From: Symbiodinium natans
Taxonomy: Eukaryota; Sar; Dinophyceae; Suessiales; Symbiodiniaceae
Direction of reading: 5' to 3'
DNA length: 64,000 nucleotides
NCBI GenBank assembly: GCA_905221605.1
Contig: CAJNDS010002127.1
Coordinates: 443,149-507,148 of the forward strand
A program made the translations under genes and the position numbers. Shown in pieces: positions 24,119-35,288 of the stretch; positions within the stretch are counted from its first letter, which is position 1, and each line of letters opens with the position of its first letter. Under the pieces are notes generated by a model. It was not told where the DNA came from. It was given only the letters and a program-made list of their open reading frames with translations, and searched no databases.

Positions 24119-25378
24119 TAAGGGAGGAGTAGTGTTTATCGGGTTTTATGGTATCTCAAAAGAGTTGATCGTAGGGCAGCCATGACTCTGAACACACGTC
24201 TGGCTTCCTCGAGCCAGGTCGTTGATGGAACACGGCGCGGGGCATGCGTTGGCAATTCCGCCTGAGAGGCGGAACCGCGCAAGTAAAACCCTACACGTTC
24301 AGCTCAGACCCTAATCCCCTCCCCCTAATATTCGGGGGTAGGGGGGGCAGGGGTAGGGGTGGGGAGGGGGAGGGGCAGGGGGGGCAAGGGTAGGGGGGGG
24401 TAAGGGTAGGGGGGGGTAGGGGGGGGGGTCATGTTTGGGGGGGATTACATCATACACACGCCCATCCCTACACCCTCCAAAACCGTCGAGCCCCGAGCCC
24501 TCAAGCACAAACTAAAGCCTCCCCCGCATTGGGTTTGGGGTTTAGGGGGGTTTCGGGTTTAGGGTTGCTAAACCCAACCTCTTTCGTCAGAGGAAGTAGA
24601 AATAAGGAACATGTCGGTCGTTCGCCTCGGCCTTTCTATGGGGCTCTTGACTCCCCACCTCGGTCAGTACTGGCCCATATACATAGTTATAACCCCGTCG
24701 TTGAAGGATTAGCCTCGCCATGAACTCAGACCCCGCACTCCTTGACTAAAATTCTCTATGTGCCGGGCTTGTTTAGGGTTCCTGTATTGGCTGAAATCCG
24801 AGCGCAGTGGCTGGTTACCTTTGCGATGCACGTCGTTCGGTTCTCCTTAGTCGGGTTTAGGCTCCTTCTCTTGGGCTTTGAGTGGTTCGAGGGTCTGGGC
24901 TTGCGGTTCTAAAGGAGAAACAGCGGGCTGCCGGTAACCTCAGCTTTTTCGGGCTGATCATCAGCAAGACATGGAGCTCGTTCTAAACGTCCTTTAATGG
25001 GATTGACCATGGGATAAGAGCACCTCGAAAGGCGAGTCCTCACTCAAAAGGGGCCCTAGCTTGTGAAAGGTAGGGGCTCACTCTTCTCGAGAATTTCAAG
25101 CCTACAAGCGCCAGCCCTTGGTATATTCAACCCCCTTGGCGAGGAGCCCTGGGGAAATCTTGGACATGAGCACGCCCTCCCCTCGGAACCCGACGAACCC
25201 AAAAATCCTTAGAATCCAGAGAAACTCGAAACAAGCCCTCAAACCTGTAACCCCAGCCCTACATCCTTAAAGCATCGATTCCTCTATAAACTCTAAAGAG
25301 ACCGACGAGGCGATAAAACCTTTAGCCCCCTTGGAAGCCCCCAAAAATCTCCCCCTTGGGCGGAGGTGTTTTGTTTTC
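24119..25378. other. Non-coding; G-rich tract 24313-24437
   Basis: 24313-24437 is almost pure G with single A, T or C interruptions (GGGGTAGGGGG type), a strong G-quadruplex candidate. A TTTAGGG-type island lies at 24535-24565. Nothing else recognised up to 25378. Confidence 0.6.
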
Positions 25379-25560
25379 CTAGTTGTGGCGGGCTTTTTTT
25401 TTTTCTCCTACGAGTAGGTGTGGCGGGCTTTGGGCTTTTGCTTAGGTTTCTTTCTACTTGTCCTTGGTGTGGCAGGGATTTCTTCCTAGGTGTGGCGGTT
25501 TTTTTTCTCTTAGGTGTGGCGGGTTTTTTTCTCACTAGGTGTGGCGGATTCTTTTTGTGG
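25379..25560 (+). repeat. Left inverted flank (TAGGTGTGGCGG repeats)
   Basis: Five to six copies of a unit built on TAGGTGTGGCGGG followed by a T run. The reverse complement of the same unit (CCCGCCACACCTAGG plus A run) is repeated at 30807-30975. The two flanks enclose the 210-bp and 75-bp arrays. Confidence 0.8.
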
Positions 25561-25611
25561 CGTATTTTTCTGGCTGGTGTTGTTGTTGCTGGGCGCAGCC
25601 CCCCATTGGGT

Positions 25612-25665
25612 TTGCATGATGGGTTTCAACAAGAATCACATGCTGTGAGCACGCTTGCACGGCTT
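25612..25665 (+). repeat. 54-bp direct repeat, left copy
   Basis: Begins TTGCATGATGGGTTTCAAC and ends GCTTGCACGGCTT. Recurs at 30544-30598 with two small differences, in the same orientation. Confidence 0.9.
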
Positions 25666-25679
25666 GAAAAAAATTACAC

Positions 25680-28590
25680 CAGCGAAGACCCCAAACAGAA
25701 TGCATCGAATCATACCGGTTCAAGATGGAATGCGTTGGAACCCAATCTGGCTTCGCCAGCAGATGCTGCGAAAAATGTTTAAGCATTCGGCAGAACGAAG
25801 GGCCTCCTGCACAGGATCTTGCTGCCGCACACACCACGCGCGGGAAAAACACATACTTTTCCCGCAATTGTTACAACATTGCCGCGTTGCAAGACAGGAT
25901 ACCTGGCCGTGCTGCAGACGTTTGTGGAAAAAGCACAAATCAGCTTCGTATTCGGCTCGGGAAAAAAGTGGGAACTTTGCCGCCAATATTTGGCAAAAAA
26001 CAACAGGAAGGGACTTGTCGGCTTACAAAGCACACAAAAAAAGACCTCCTTCCACGGAACCGTTGACGATTGTTTCCGCAGACCGAACGACGGGCCTACT
26101 GCACAGGATCTTGCTGCGGAACTTTGCCGCGACTATTTGGCCAAAAAAAGCAGGAAGGGATTTGTCTGCTTACAAGGCAAAAAACAAGCTCTCTGTGTAC
26201 ATGGAACTGTTGACGATTTTTTTCGCAAAACGAACGAAGGGCCTCCTCCTGCACAGGATCTTGCTGCTGCACAAACCACGCACGGAAACACTGTACAACT
26301 TTCCCGCAACTGCTACAACATTGCCGCATTGCGGCCTTTGCTTCAGACTCTTGTGGAAAAACGCAAATGAGCTTAGTATTCGGTTCGGCTGGCTGTCGCA
26401 CGGGAAAAAGTGGGAACTTTGCCGCGAATATTTGGCAAAAGAAGCAGGAAGGGATTTGTTGGCTTATAAGGCAAAGAACAAGCTCTCTGTACACGGAAGC
26501 ATTGACGATTGTTCCGCAGACCGAGTGAAGAACCTCCTGCACAAGGGCCTCCTGCAGAGGATCTTGCTGCCGCACACACGACGCGCGAAAGAAAGCACGT
26601 GTCTCCCGCAACTGTTACAACATTGCCGTGTTGCGAGACGAGATACCTGGCTGCATACGTCTGTGGAAAAAGCACAAATGAGCATTTATATACAAAGCAA
26701 ACAAAAACCCTTCTTTACACGGAACCCTTGGCGATTGTTCGCGCAGACGAAACGAAGGGCCTGCTATGGCCTGCTGCACAGGATCTTGCTGCCGCAACGG
26801 AACCGTTGGCGATTTTATCCGCAGACCGAACGAAGAGCCTCCTGCACAGGATCTTGCTGCCACCACGCGCGGAAAAAATCACATTTCTCCCGCAACAGTC
26901 GCAACTGTTACAACATTGCCGCAGTGCGAGACAGGATACTTGGTTGCATATGTTTGTGGAAAAAGTACAATGAGCTTTTACAGACCAAACAAAAAGTCTT
27001 CTTTACACGGAACCGCTGGCGATTTTGTTCCCGCACACGAAACGAAGGGCCTGCTGCACAGAATCTTGTTGCCGCAACGGAACTTTTGGCGATTTTATCC
27101 GCAGACCTGACGCAGGGCCTCTTGCACAGGATTTTGTTGCCGCACACACCACGCGCGGGAAAAATGCACATTTCTCCCGCAACTGTTACAACACTGCCGC
27201 ATTCCAGGACAGGATATATGCCTAGCTGCATACGTTTGTGGAAAAAGCACAAATGAGCTTCTACAAAGGAAACAAAAAGACTTCTTTAAACGGAACCGAT
27301 GATGAGTTTTTCCGCAGACCGAACGCAGGGCCTCTTGCACAGGATCTTGCTGCCGCAGAAGCGCGGGAAAAATGCTGATTTCTCCCGCAACTGTTACAAC
27401 ACTGCCGCATTGCGAGACAGGATACCTAGCTGCATACGATTGTGGAAAAAGCACAAATGTGAGCGTTTACAAAAGAAACAAAAAGCCTTCTTTACACGGA
27501 ACCGTTGACGATTCTTTCCGCAGACCGAACGCAGGGCCTCTTGCACAGGATCTTGCTGCCGCACACACCACGCGCGGGAAAAATGCACATTTCTCCTGCA
27601 ACTGTTACAACACTGCCGCGTTGCGAGACAGGATACCTAGCTGCTGATCCGACCTAGCTGCATACGTTTCTAAAAAAAATGAGCTTTTACAAAGGAAACA
27701 AAAGGCCTTCTTTACACGGAACCGTTGACGAGTTTTTCCGCAGACCGAACGCAAGGTCTCTTGCACAGGATCCTGCTGCCGCACACACCACGCCCGGGAA
27801 AAATGCTCATTTCTCCCGCAACTGTTACAACACTGCCGCGTTGCGAGACAGGATACCTAGCTGCATACGTTTGTGGAAAAAGCACAAATAAGCTTTTTCA
27901 AAGCAAACAAAAGGCCTTCTTGACACGGAACCGTTGACGATTTTTTCCGCAGACCGAACGCAGGGCATCTTGCACAGGTTCTTGCTGCCGCACACACCAC
28001 GCGCGGGAAAAATGTACATTTCTCCCGCAACTGTTACAACACTGGCGCATTGCGAGACAGGATACCTTGCTGCATACGTTTGTGGAAAAAGCACAAATGA
28101 GCGTTTACAAGGGAAACAAACAGCCTTCTTTACACGGAACCGTTGACGATTTTTTCCGCAGACCGCACGCAGGGCCTCTTGCACAGGATCTTGCTGCCGC
28201 ACACACCACGCGCGGGAAAAATGCTCATTTCTCCCGCAACTGTTACAACACTGCCGCATTGCGAGACAGGATACCTAGCTGCATACGCTTGTGGAAAGCA
28301 CAAAGGAGCGTTTACAAAGGAAACAAAAACCCTTCTTTGCACGGAACCGTTGACGATTTTTTCTGACCGAACGCAGGGCCTCTTGCACAGGATCTTGCTG
28401 CCGCACACACCACGCGCGGGAAAAATGCACATTTCTCCCGCAACTGTTACAACACTGCCGCATTGTGAGAAAGGATACCTAGCTGCGTACGTCTGTGGAA
28501 ACGCACAGATGAGCTTTCACAAAGGAAAACAAAAAGCCTACTTCTTTACACACCACACGCGGAAAAAAACTTTCCCGCAACTGTTACAAC
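25680..28590 (+). repeat. Satellite array, period about 210 bp
   Basis: About fourteen copies of a unit containing CGCAGACCGAACG, GCACAGGATCTTGCTGCCGC, CTCCCGCAACTGTTACAAC and TTTGTGGAAAAAGCACAAA. The right-hand copies (27.3-28.5 kb) are very alike and 205-220 bases apart; the left-hand ones are more diverged and irregular. Because 210 is a multiple of three, several frames stay open for hundreds of codons (for instance 25655-27256); I regard these as by-products. Confidence 0.95.
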
Positions 28591-29035
28591 ACCTGAAGCC
28601 TGATTGAAGCTCTTTGGCTTCGCGCTTGGCCTGAAGCCTGAAGGCTGATTTTCTGTTATCTTCGCGCTTTGCTTAGAGCCTGAAGGGGTTAGTCCAGTTC
28701 TGCTGGCTTCAAAGCTCTCAAAGCTCTTGGGTACAAAAACACAAAGTTTTGGCACACTATCTACCTTCAGTTGCAGGATTGTCAGGATTGTTGCCACACT
28801 GCTGCACTGCAGCAATATGAGTTTTTTCTGAGTAAACAATCCAGAATTGTTTGCAGGTATAACTTACACGACGTACGAAGAGATGCTTCACATACACAGG
28901 CAAGGATCCTGCCAGTGCCGCAAGGTTCTTCTGTTGAAAAGGCGGGAGAGTTGCCCGATTTTTTTTGACTGACCATTGACTTGCTTGCAGGAACCTCTGG
29001 GCACCAGGTCTGATAGGCCTGGTCTGTGAAATCCA
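28591..29035. other. Unique DNA between two arrays
   Basis: About 440 bases separating the satellite from the 75-bp array. Includes short CCTGAAGCCTGA repeats near 28594-28645. No gene supported. Confidence 0.5.
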
Positions 29036-30440
29036 CAAGCGGAAAGCGCCCGTTGCCGCGGCCCACCCATCCGACCCTGGAGCCCAGAAAGGAAACATGA
29101 AGGGAGCCCAATGGGAGCCCAGCCCCGTATCTTTCCTTTCTGGGCTGGAGCCAGCCCCGTTGCCGCGGCCCACCCATCCAAAGCACAAAGGGAGCCCAAC
29201 GCGAGCCCAGCCCTGTTGCCGCCACCCACCCATCCGACCCAGGAGCCCAGAAAGGAAACATGAAGGGAGCCCAATGGGAGCCCAGCAGCCCGGCGCCGCG
29301 GCCCACCCATCCGACCCAGCCCACCCATCCGACCCAGAAGCAAAAATGCGAAGGGAATCCAATAAGAAACCCAGCCGTGTTGCCGCGGCCCGCCCATCCG
29401 ACTCTGCGGCCCAGGAGCCCAGAAAGGAAACATGAAGGGAGCCCAATAAAAGCCCAGCCCCGTTGCCGCGGCCCACCCATCCGACCCAGGAGCCCAGAAA
29501 GGAAACATGAAGGGGACCAATGCGAGCCCAGCCCCGTTGCCGCGGCCCACCCATCCCACCCAGAAGGAAACGTGAAGGGAGCCGACCCAAGGAGGCCAGA
29601 AAGAAAACATGAAGGGAGCCCAATGGGAGCCCAGCCCCGTTGGCGCGGCCCACGCATCCGACCCCGAAGCCCAGAAAGGAAACATGAAGGGAGCCCAATG
29701 GGCGCCCAGCCCCGTTGCCGTGGCCCACCCATCCGAAAGGAAACATGAAGGGAGCCCAATGGGAGTCCAGCCCCGTTGACGCGGCCCACCCATCCGACCC
29801 AGGAGCCTAGAAAGGAAACATGAAGGGAGCCCAATGGGAGCCCAGCCCCGTCACCCATCCGACCAAGGAGCCCAGAAAGGAAACATGAAGGGAGCCCAAT
29901 GGAACCCCGGCCCCGTTGCCGCGGCCCACCCATCCGAAAGGAAACATGAAGGGAGCCCAATGGGAGCCCAGCCCCGTTGCCGCGGCCCACCCAGAAAGGA
30001 AACATGAAGGGAGCTCAATGGAAGCCCAGCCCCGTTGCCGCGGCCCACCCACCACCCATCCGACCCAGAAGCAAAAATGCGAAGGGAATCCAATAAGAAA
30101 CCCAGCCGTGTTGCCGCGGCCCGCCCATCCGACTCTGCGGCCCAGGAGCCCAGAAAGGAAACATGAAGGGAGCCCAATAAAAGCCCAGCCCCGTTGCCGC
30201 GGCCCACCCATCCGACCCAGGAGCCCAGAAAGGAAACATGAAGGGAGCCCAATGGGAGCCTAGCCCCGTTGCCGCGGCCCACCCATCCGACCCAGGAGCC
30301 CAGAAAGGAAACATGAACAATGGGAGCCCAGCCCCGTTGCTGCGGCCCACCCATCCGACCCAGGAGCCCAGAAAGGAGACATGAAGGGAGCCCAATGGGA
30401 GCCCAGCCCCGTTGCCGCGGCCCACCCATCCAGCCACTGC
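29036..30440 (+). repeat. 75-bp tandem array with internal duplication
   Basis: About eighteen copies of a unit with GAAAGGAAACATGAAGGGAG, CCCAATGGGAGCCCAGCCCC and GTTGCCGCGGCCCACCCATC. Copies vary in length by losing pieces. A higher-order block of 194 bases (29321-29514) recurs without visible change at 30052-30245. The period equals 25 codons, so frames stay open on both strands; I do not take these as genes. Confidence 0.95.
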
Positions 30441-30543
30441 GGCCCACCTTTTTTCTGAGGAGAGAACCCCAAACGATTCTGTTTGGGGAAAAAACGTGGG
30501 GGTTAGGGGGGCCGCGGACCCCCCGCCTGTGCAAACACAATGC

Positions 30544-30598
30544 TTGCATGATGGGTTTCAACAAGAATCACATGCTATGAAGCACGCTTGCACGGCTT
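30544..30598 (+). repeat. 54-bp direct repeat, right copy
   Basis: Partner of 25612-25665, placed just after the 75-bp array. Confidence 0.9.
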
Positions 30599-30696
30599 CA
30601 CAACGGGGGGTTGGGGGGGGGGGGGCCGATCCGTTTTTAAGATTCGAAATGATAGTGTTGGCGGCTCAGAGGTATAAGCGTGCAGGACGGGATTCT

Positions 30697-30800
30697 GGGA
30701 CCGCGGGACCACGGGACCACAAGACCACAGGACCACGGGACCACAGGGCCACCAGACCGGAGGACCACGAGACCGGAGGACTACGGGACCACGGGACCAC
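30697..30800 (+). repeat. 10-bp tandem repeat
   Basis: About ten units of GGACCACGGG type (variants with AAG, AGG, CAG) ending just before the right inverted flank. Confidence 0.9.
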
Positions 30801-30806
30801 CAAGTC

Positions 30807-30975
30807 CCGCCACAGCTAGGAAAAACATCCCGCCACACCTAGGAAAAAAACGCCGCCTCCGCCGGGTATACGTGTGGAAAAACCAAGAAAAAAAAGCACC
30901 ACAAAAAAAGGGATTCCCGCCACACAAGGAAAAAAAAAAAAACGCGCCACACCTGAGAGAAAAAAAGTGGAGAAA
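30807..30975 (-). repeat. Right inverted flank (CCGCCACACCTAGG repeats)
   Basis: Four to five copies of the reverse complement of the unit at 25379-25560, each followed by an A run. Confidence 0.8.
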
Positions 30976-31953
30976 AAAACCCGACCCCCCCCCCCCCTTG
31001 AGCCCCACCAAAACACCTTTCCTGAACCCTGACCCTGAACCCTAAATCTCTCAAGCCTAAACCCCCCAAAAGCCCTGAAGTTCCAGGATGTAAGGACTGG
31101 GCCAATGGGTCCAGGCAGCGCAGCCTCCGGGGCGCGCGCTCGGCGTACCGACAGGGACTGCAATGAAAAGTCCAATTAGGGTGTTCGTTCGGGCGCAGGT
31201 TTGAAATGCAGATTGAGGTGCAAAATCTGCAGGTGAGCAACGAGTTTCGACCACACGGGCATGGCTTCTCTTGGTCCACGCACAACTTCCAGCTTGTCTC
31301 CGGCACACCTGCACAAGCCCTCTAATCAGGGGGTTCCCGCCACTTCCAACCAATCCTACTCGGAGAAACCCCAAAACCAAATCCTAAACCCTAAATCCCA
31401 AACCCGAAGGTCCCACCACAACTGTGGCACATTCGGACAGCTTCGTACGCAACACTGGTATGGAGGCCTGTCTCACTGTACTCCGTCAGCTCGCAGGTCT
31501 TCTGCCTCTGCTTTCAGGGATGGGGTCTAGGATTTCGGGGTAGTGGCCGGGTAGGGGGTTTAGGGTTCAGGTCTTCGGTTTAAGAGGGTTTCGAAAAGGC
31601 GCTCGGAACGCCCGTTGCTTTTGAAGGAGGTCCTGGGTTGTACATCTTGGGGCAGCTACAAGGACCTGCAGCGTGGGCCCGTACGTAATTTGGAAGCCCT
31701 TCTGTGACGCTAGTACACCCGGCACCGCCCAAGGGCCTTTTCGCAATTCCTTCTACCGGTGACCCCTCATCCCTCACGGCCCTCACGAAGGAGAGCCGGG
31801 GCCTGAAAGCCTTCCAAAACATTCTGAACCCCAAGTGAGACCAACTCCTCAGCCCTTACTTGAAGGTTCATGGGATTCATGGGACTTAATAACCACTTAT
31901 AAGTGGGCTTCTAACCCTACTGATAATACCCCTAAAGGGCCTTATGGGGGTTA
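30976..31953. other. Non-coding stretch
   Basis: Contains a C homopolymer near 30984-30998 and CCCTAAA-type islands near 31024-31075 and 31383-31402. No gene supported. Confidence 0.45.
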
Positions 31954-32080
31954 AGCTCACAAAAGTCGTGGGCTTGCGGAGCGTCGTTTCCTTAAGTGAA
32001 ACCAAAACAGCACCTTAGGTGAGCAAACAAGACTGTGGCAGCACATACTCCAACAGTGGTACCTACGGGTCGGGTTTAGC
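31954..32080 (-). repeat. Terminal repeat of deleted copia element (3' side)
   Basis: 127 bases that match 35156-35288, sharing AGCTCACAAAAG, GTGAAACCAAAACAGC, ACCTTAGGTGAGCAAAC and AAGACTGTGGCAGCACA. The two copies bracket a minus-strand copia element, so they are read as its LTRs. Exact LTR ends are uncertain. Confidence 0.75.
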
Positions 32081-33290
32081 CCCCCCACCCCGTGTTACGC
32101 AGTGCTTTCACCCTCCTAGCCGGCTCAAGCCCAATTCTCAATACCTGTCCTTGCTGAGCTTTCGGCACAGTCTCGCCATGCCCCGTGTGCCTGCTCAGGC
32201 AGTGGCTGAAAGCGCGGCGTAGCTCTGTGTCTGGTGAATGTAGTCTGAGACTGCACCCCAATGCTTCTTGTGCGTTGAGCATTGCTTGTCGCGCTGCTGC
32301 TGGTTGCGCTGCTGCAGCTGCTCCTTGCGCATCGCCTCCTTCTTGTGTATTGGGCTCATTTGTACATCCTTGTAGTGTGATCGCTGCAGCCATGCAGGTC
32401 GTCACAGCTACCATTGGCAGTCTTGGCTTCCATTCGCAGCCAATTGTCATTGTTGCCACTTTGATTTCTCGGGCGGTCACTGCTGTCACGTCGATGTTCC
32501 ATAATCCAAGTCTCTTTGACAGTTGGAGTGCGGCACTCGAGTCTGTCCACATCTTCGGGATCAGAACTCCCACGCCAAAGTCATGAACACACAGGTTTTG
32601 GAGGAACGTCAAGTGTTGCGCCCCCCTTACCATGACTCGGTACTCTGCTTCTCCAGAGCTTGTTGGTACTCCGGGCTGCGTCTGAACGCACGAGTCGATT
32701 TCAGCCCTGCGCAGAGTGTAGACTTCACCTCCTGTGCTCTTTCGGGTTTCTGAGTCCACGTAGGCCTCGAGCCTCCACTCTCCAGGTGGGTCTTCGCCTG
32801 GTCTCACTTGCGCCACACTCACCAGGTCACGTGTACCTTGGCTTCTGTAGGTGTCTCGCCGCCTCGCCAGCTCTTTAGCTGCGAACCCTATATCCCTCGT
32901 GTCTTGCGCCAGGTACATGGCACAACCAACGGCACTTCGGTACACGGATGCTCGGTCCTCGGGCAAAAGTTGCTTGTTTTCCTCAGTCAGTTCCAGCTTT
33001 CTTCCTGGTGAACCGACTTCCTTCGCTTCTTCCAAATGAAGCAACGACAGGATCGTGTTGATACGCTTGGAGTCAGATCGCGTGATGAAAGCATGAGCTT
33101 GTCTCCACCCAATCCTATCTCCAACATTTTTTGTTGGACCCACTTTTGGTTTCAAGTAGTGGTTCAGTCCATCCTCAAAGAACTTGTCGAGCCACTCGTC
33201 TGGCCCCGTTATATTGAAGTCGTCCACGTGGTGGAGGAATACCACCCCAGTCTTCTTACACCTGAAGACAGTGGCATCGCAGTTTCCCAC
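32076..33290 (-). pseudogene. Copia RT C-terminal part and RNase H
   Basis: 404-codon frame. The RT active-site box is at residues 20-25 (HHVDDF), so only the end of the polymerase is present. RNase H follows: YVDSETRKSTGGEV, SSGEAEYRVM and MWTDSSAALQL supply the conserved acidic residues. An Ala/Gln-rich stretch comes before the stop inside the terminal repeat. The frame does not connect directly with the upstream ORF; a shift near 33260-33290 is needed. Confidence 0.8.
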
Positions 33291-33795
33291 CGTGCTTCTT
33301 GAGGTTCTCGGTCACAGTCTCAGCCAGCCTATCTCTGTAGGCACACCCTGCTGGTCTCCTGCCATACAGGTTGGCGTCAAGTTGCCACACGACCTCTTTG
33401 AAGTCACAGCCCTCGAACTCCTTCTGGACTTCCTCCGGCTCAGCCAGCTCACGTGCTTTACCAACCACGCAAGCAGAACACGGTTCACCCCAATTCCTTC
33501 GCACTTGAGGTTGAGTTCCACCAGCCACGTCCCCACCATGGCTGCACGCTATGCGTCCATTCATGGACTCTGCCTCACCCAGCGACGGGTGAGACTCTCG
33601 CGGCGAAAATCTCGTAGTCACCCTTTCAACTCCCAGCTTCTCTTGGAACATGGTGAGCAGGCTCTTTGTGGAGTTCTCTGGGTCTGCTTGGGTCACCAAC
33701 TTTCTGTGTCCTAGCACGTTGTTCACCCAGACTTCAAGACACCTAACCACATAGGCCTCCCACCCTTCTTCGGCACTTGCAATGCCAGTGGGCAT
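33256..33795 (-). pseudogene. Copia integrase core fused to RT fragment by deletion
   Basis: 179-codon frame. Residues about 25-80 look like the second half of an integrase core (LVTQADPENSTKSLL ... RFSPRESHPSLGEAESMNG, a catalytic Asp and Glu pair). Residues about 125-165 are already the RT connection (VVWQLDANLYGRRPAG, ETVTENLKKHGG). The integrase C-terminal domain, linker and first RT motifs are missing, so a deletion of roughly 1.5 kb has joined the two. Confidence 0.65.
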
Positions 33796-33878
33796 CCTGT
33801 CTCGCAGTCCACTGCCACAAACACGGTGGCTAGTCTGCTTTGCTCTTCCACAAGGACTCCGTCCCTTGATAAGAACAA

Positions 33879-34801
33879 CTAGTCACACTTGATCACCGGC
33901 GTCGTCTCGGCCCTCTCGTGTTTCGAGTTGCACTGGCAGGTATTCAGGTAATCCCACTCGCGGTTTGCTGCCTCGTCTTCTGAGATCTCTCGGACCCATT
34001 CTGGAATCTCCACACCCTCAAATGGTCTGTCCGGTTGAGGAATCTCTCGGCCACCCTCGGCCTCATCCTCGGACACGATGCCCCCTCGCATCCTTTCCAG
34101 GGCTGCTTCTTCAACCTCTTCGGCTTCGAGGTCACGCGCCTCGTCACCCACTGCTCCAACTCTGCAGTTGGATTTCCTCGCCCCCTTCTCGGACACTGGT
34201 TCCTGCTCACTGGCCTCCACAGCACTGAGGTAAAACCTTTTACCCACATGTTGGAGCGCTGACCGCGCCCCGGTTCCATCCTCCTCCACGTAGCATCCCT
34301 TTTGGGTAAAGTGAACATCAAGCCCACCGTCCAACGCTTCTGCCACGCAGACGATTGACTCGTTCGAGTTTGTCACCGTCATTTCCAGTGGCACTACCCC
34401 AATCCCTGGGGTTTCAGCGGCACTGTCTGTTCCCCCTCCACTCTCAATGGAGTTCCTTCGACCGCGTAAGGGCGCTTCCCCTTCTTTGGGTCGACTCTCG
34501 CGCCAAGCGCTCCCGAGTAGGTAACGCTCGCGCACGCACCTGAGTCCACCATGCCCCGGTTTCTCTTTGCTCCGGCTGGTCTGGGTTTTGCTTTCGGTGC
34601 CCTTTTCCTTAGGACCACAGGCTCTGTGTCCGATTCCACACTCACTTCCACTTCTTCGTCAGACGATGCGTCCCCAGCCGACGATGCCCGACGTCTCTCA
34701 GCTTGTGCCTTTGCCCAGGCAGAATTCAGATAGGTGCTCTGGTGGTGTAAGGGGACCAGCCTTCTTCGGCTTGTGGTTACCCTTCCCCTTGCTCGAGACA
34801 C
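33879..34801 (-). pseudogene. Copia aspartic protease region
   Basis: Two overlapping minus-strand frames. The upstream one (34801-34394) contains NRGMVDSGACASVT, the DSGA motif of a retroelement aspartic protease, after an acidic Ser/Glu stretch. The downstream one (34535-33879) continues with EMTVTNSNESIVCV and an acidic linker toward integrase. A register change near 34400 links them. The protease would release gag and pol products. Confidence 0.6.
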
Positions 34802-35155
34802 CCCCTTCTCTTTGGGCAGGGGCCCAGTGGGATTTCTTCCCTTTCCTTTTGACCCCTTCCTTCCTTTTTGGGCTCTCCTTGCTTCGGCTCGGCGCAGCAG
34901 CGCTTCTTCACTACGAAGGCCTGGAATTTCTTCTGCCCTTCGGATGCCCTCGATCCGACGGAACCACCCTGGGGCTAGGTTGGTCCCTGACTGTCTTCCT
35001 CACCGCTCTTCGGCGGTGGCTCCCACTCACAGGTGGGTTTTCCCCTCCCATTCACAGGTGGGCACAGAGTTCCCCGACACAGGCTCGGGGTCGCCTTTCT
35101 CACAACCTTTCTCACAAGCAGACTGGCGCGCGAACCAGCTCCGCTAGCATGCGAA
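34802..35155 (-). pseudogene. Gag remnant, basic linker only
   Basis: In the frame leading into the protease the minus strand encodes a Lys-rich stretch (GQKKFQAFVVKKRC, then KKEGRGQKEREE). No capsid domain or zinc knuckle is seen, so most of gag is lost. The region runs to the 5' terminal repeat. Confidence 0.35.
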
Positions 35156-35288
35156 AGCTCACAAAAGCCGTTTTGAGCACTCGTGGGCTGGCGGAGTGTC
35201 ATTTCCTTAGTGAAACCAAAACAGCACCTTAGGTGAGCAAACAAGACTGTGGCAGCACAGACTCTAACAGTGGTACCTCGGGTTTAGC
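35156..35288 (-). repeat. Terminal repeat of deleted copia element (5' side)
   Basis: Partner of 31954-32080, with a few substitutions and one insertion near 35171-35180. Because the element reads on the minus strand, this is its 5' LTR. Confidence 0.75.

Noticed and set aside
25655-27256. 533-codon plus-strand ORF
   Set aside because: Runs through satellite units with a period divisible by three; other frames are equally open and the copies differ as non-coding DNA would.
28757-30005. Gly/Trp-rich minus-strand ORFs over 300 codons
   Set aside because: Follow from the 75-bp array; all frames and both strands are open.
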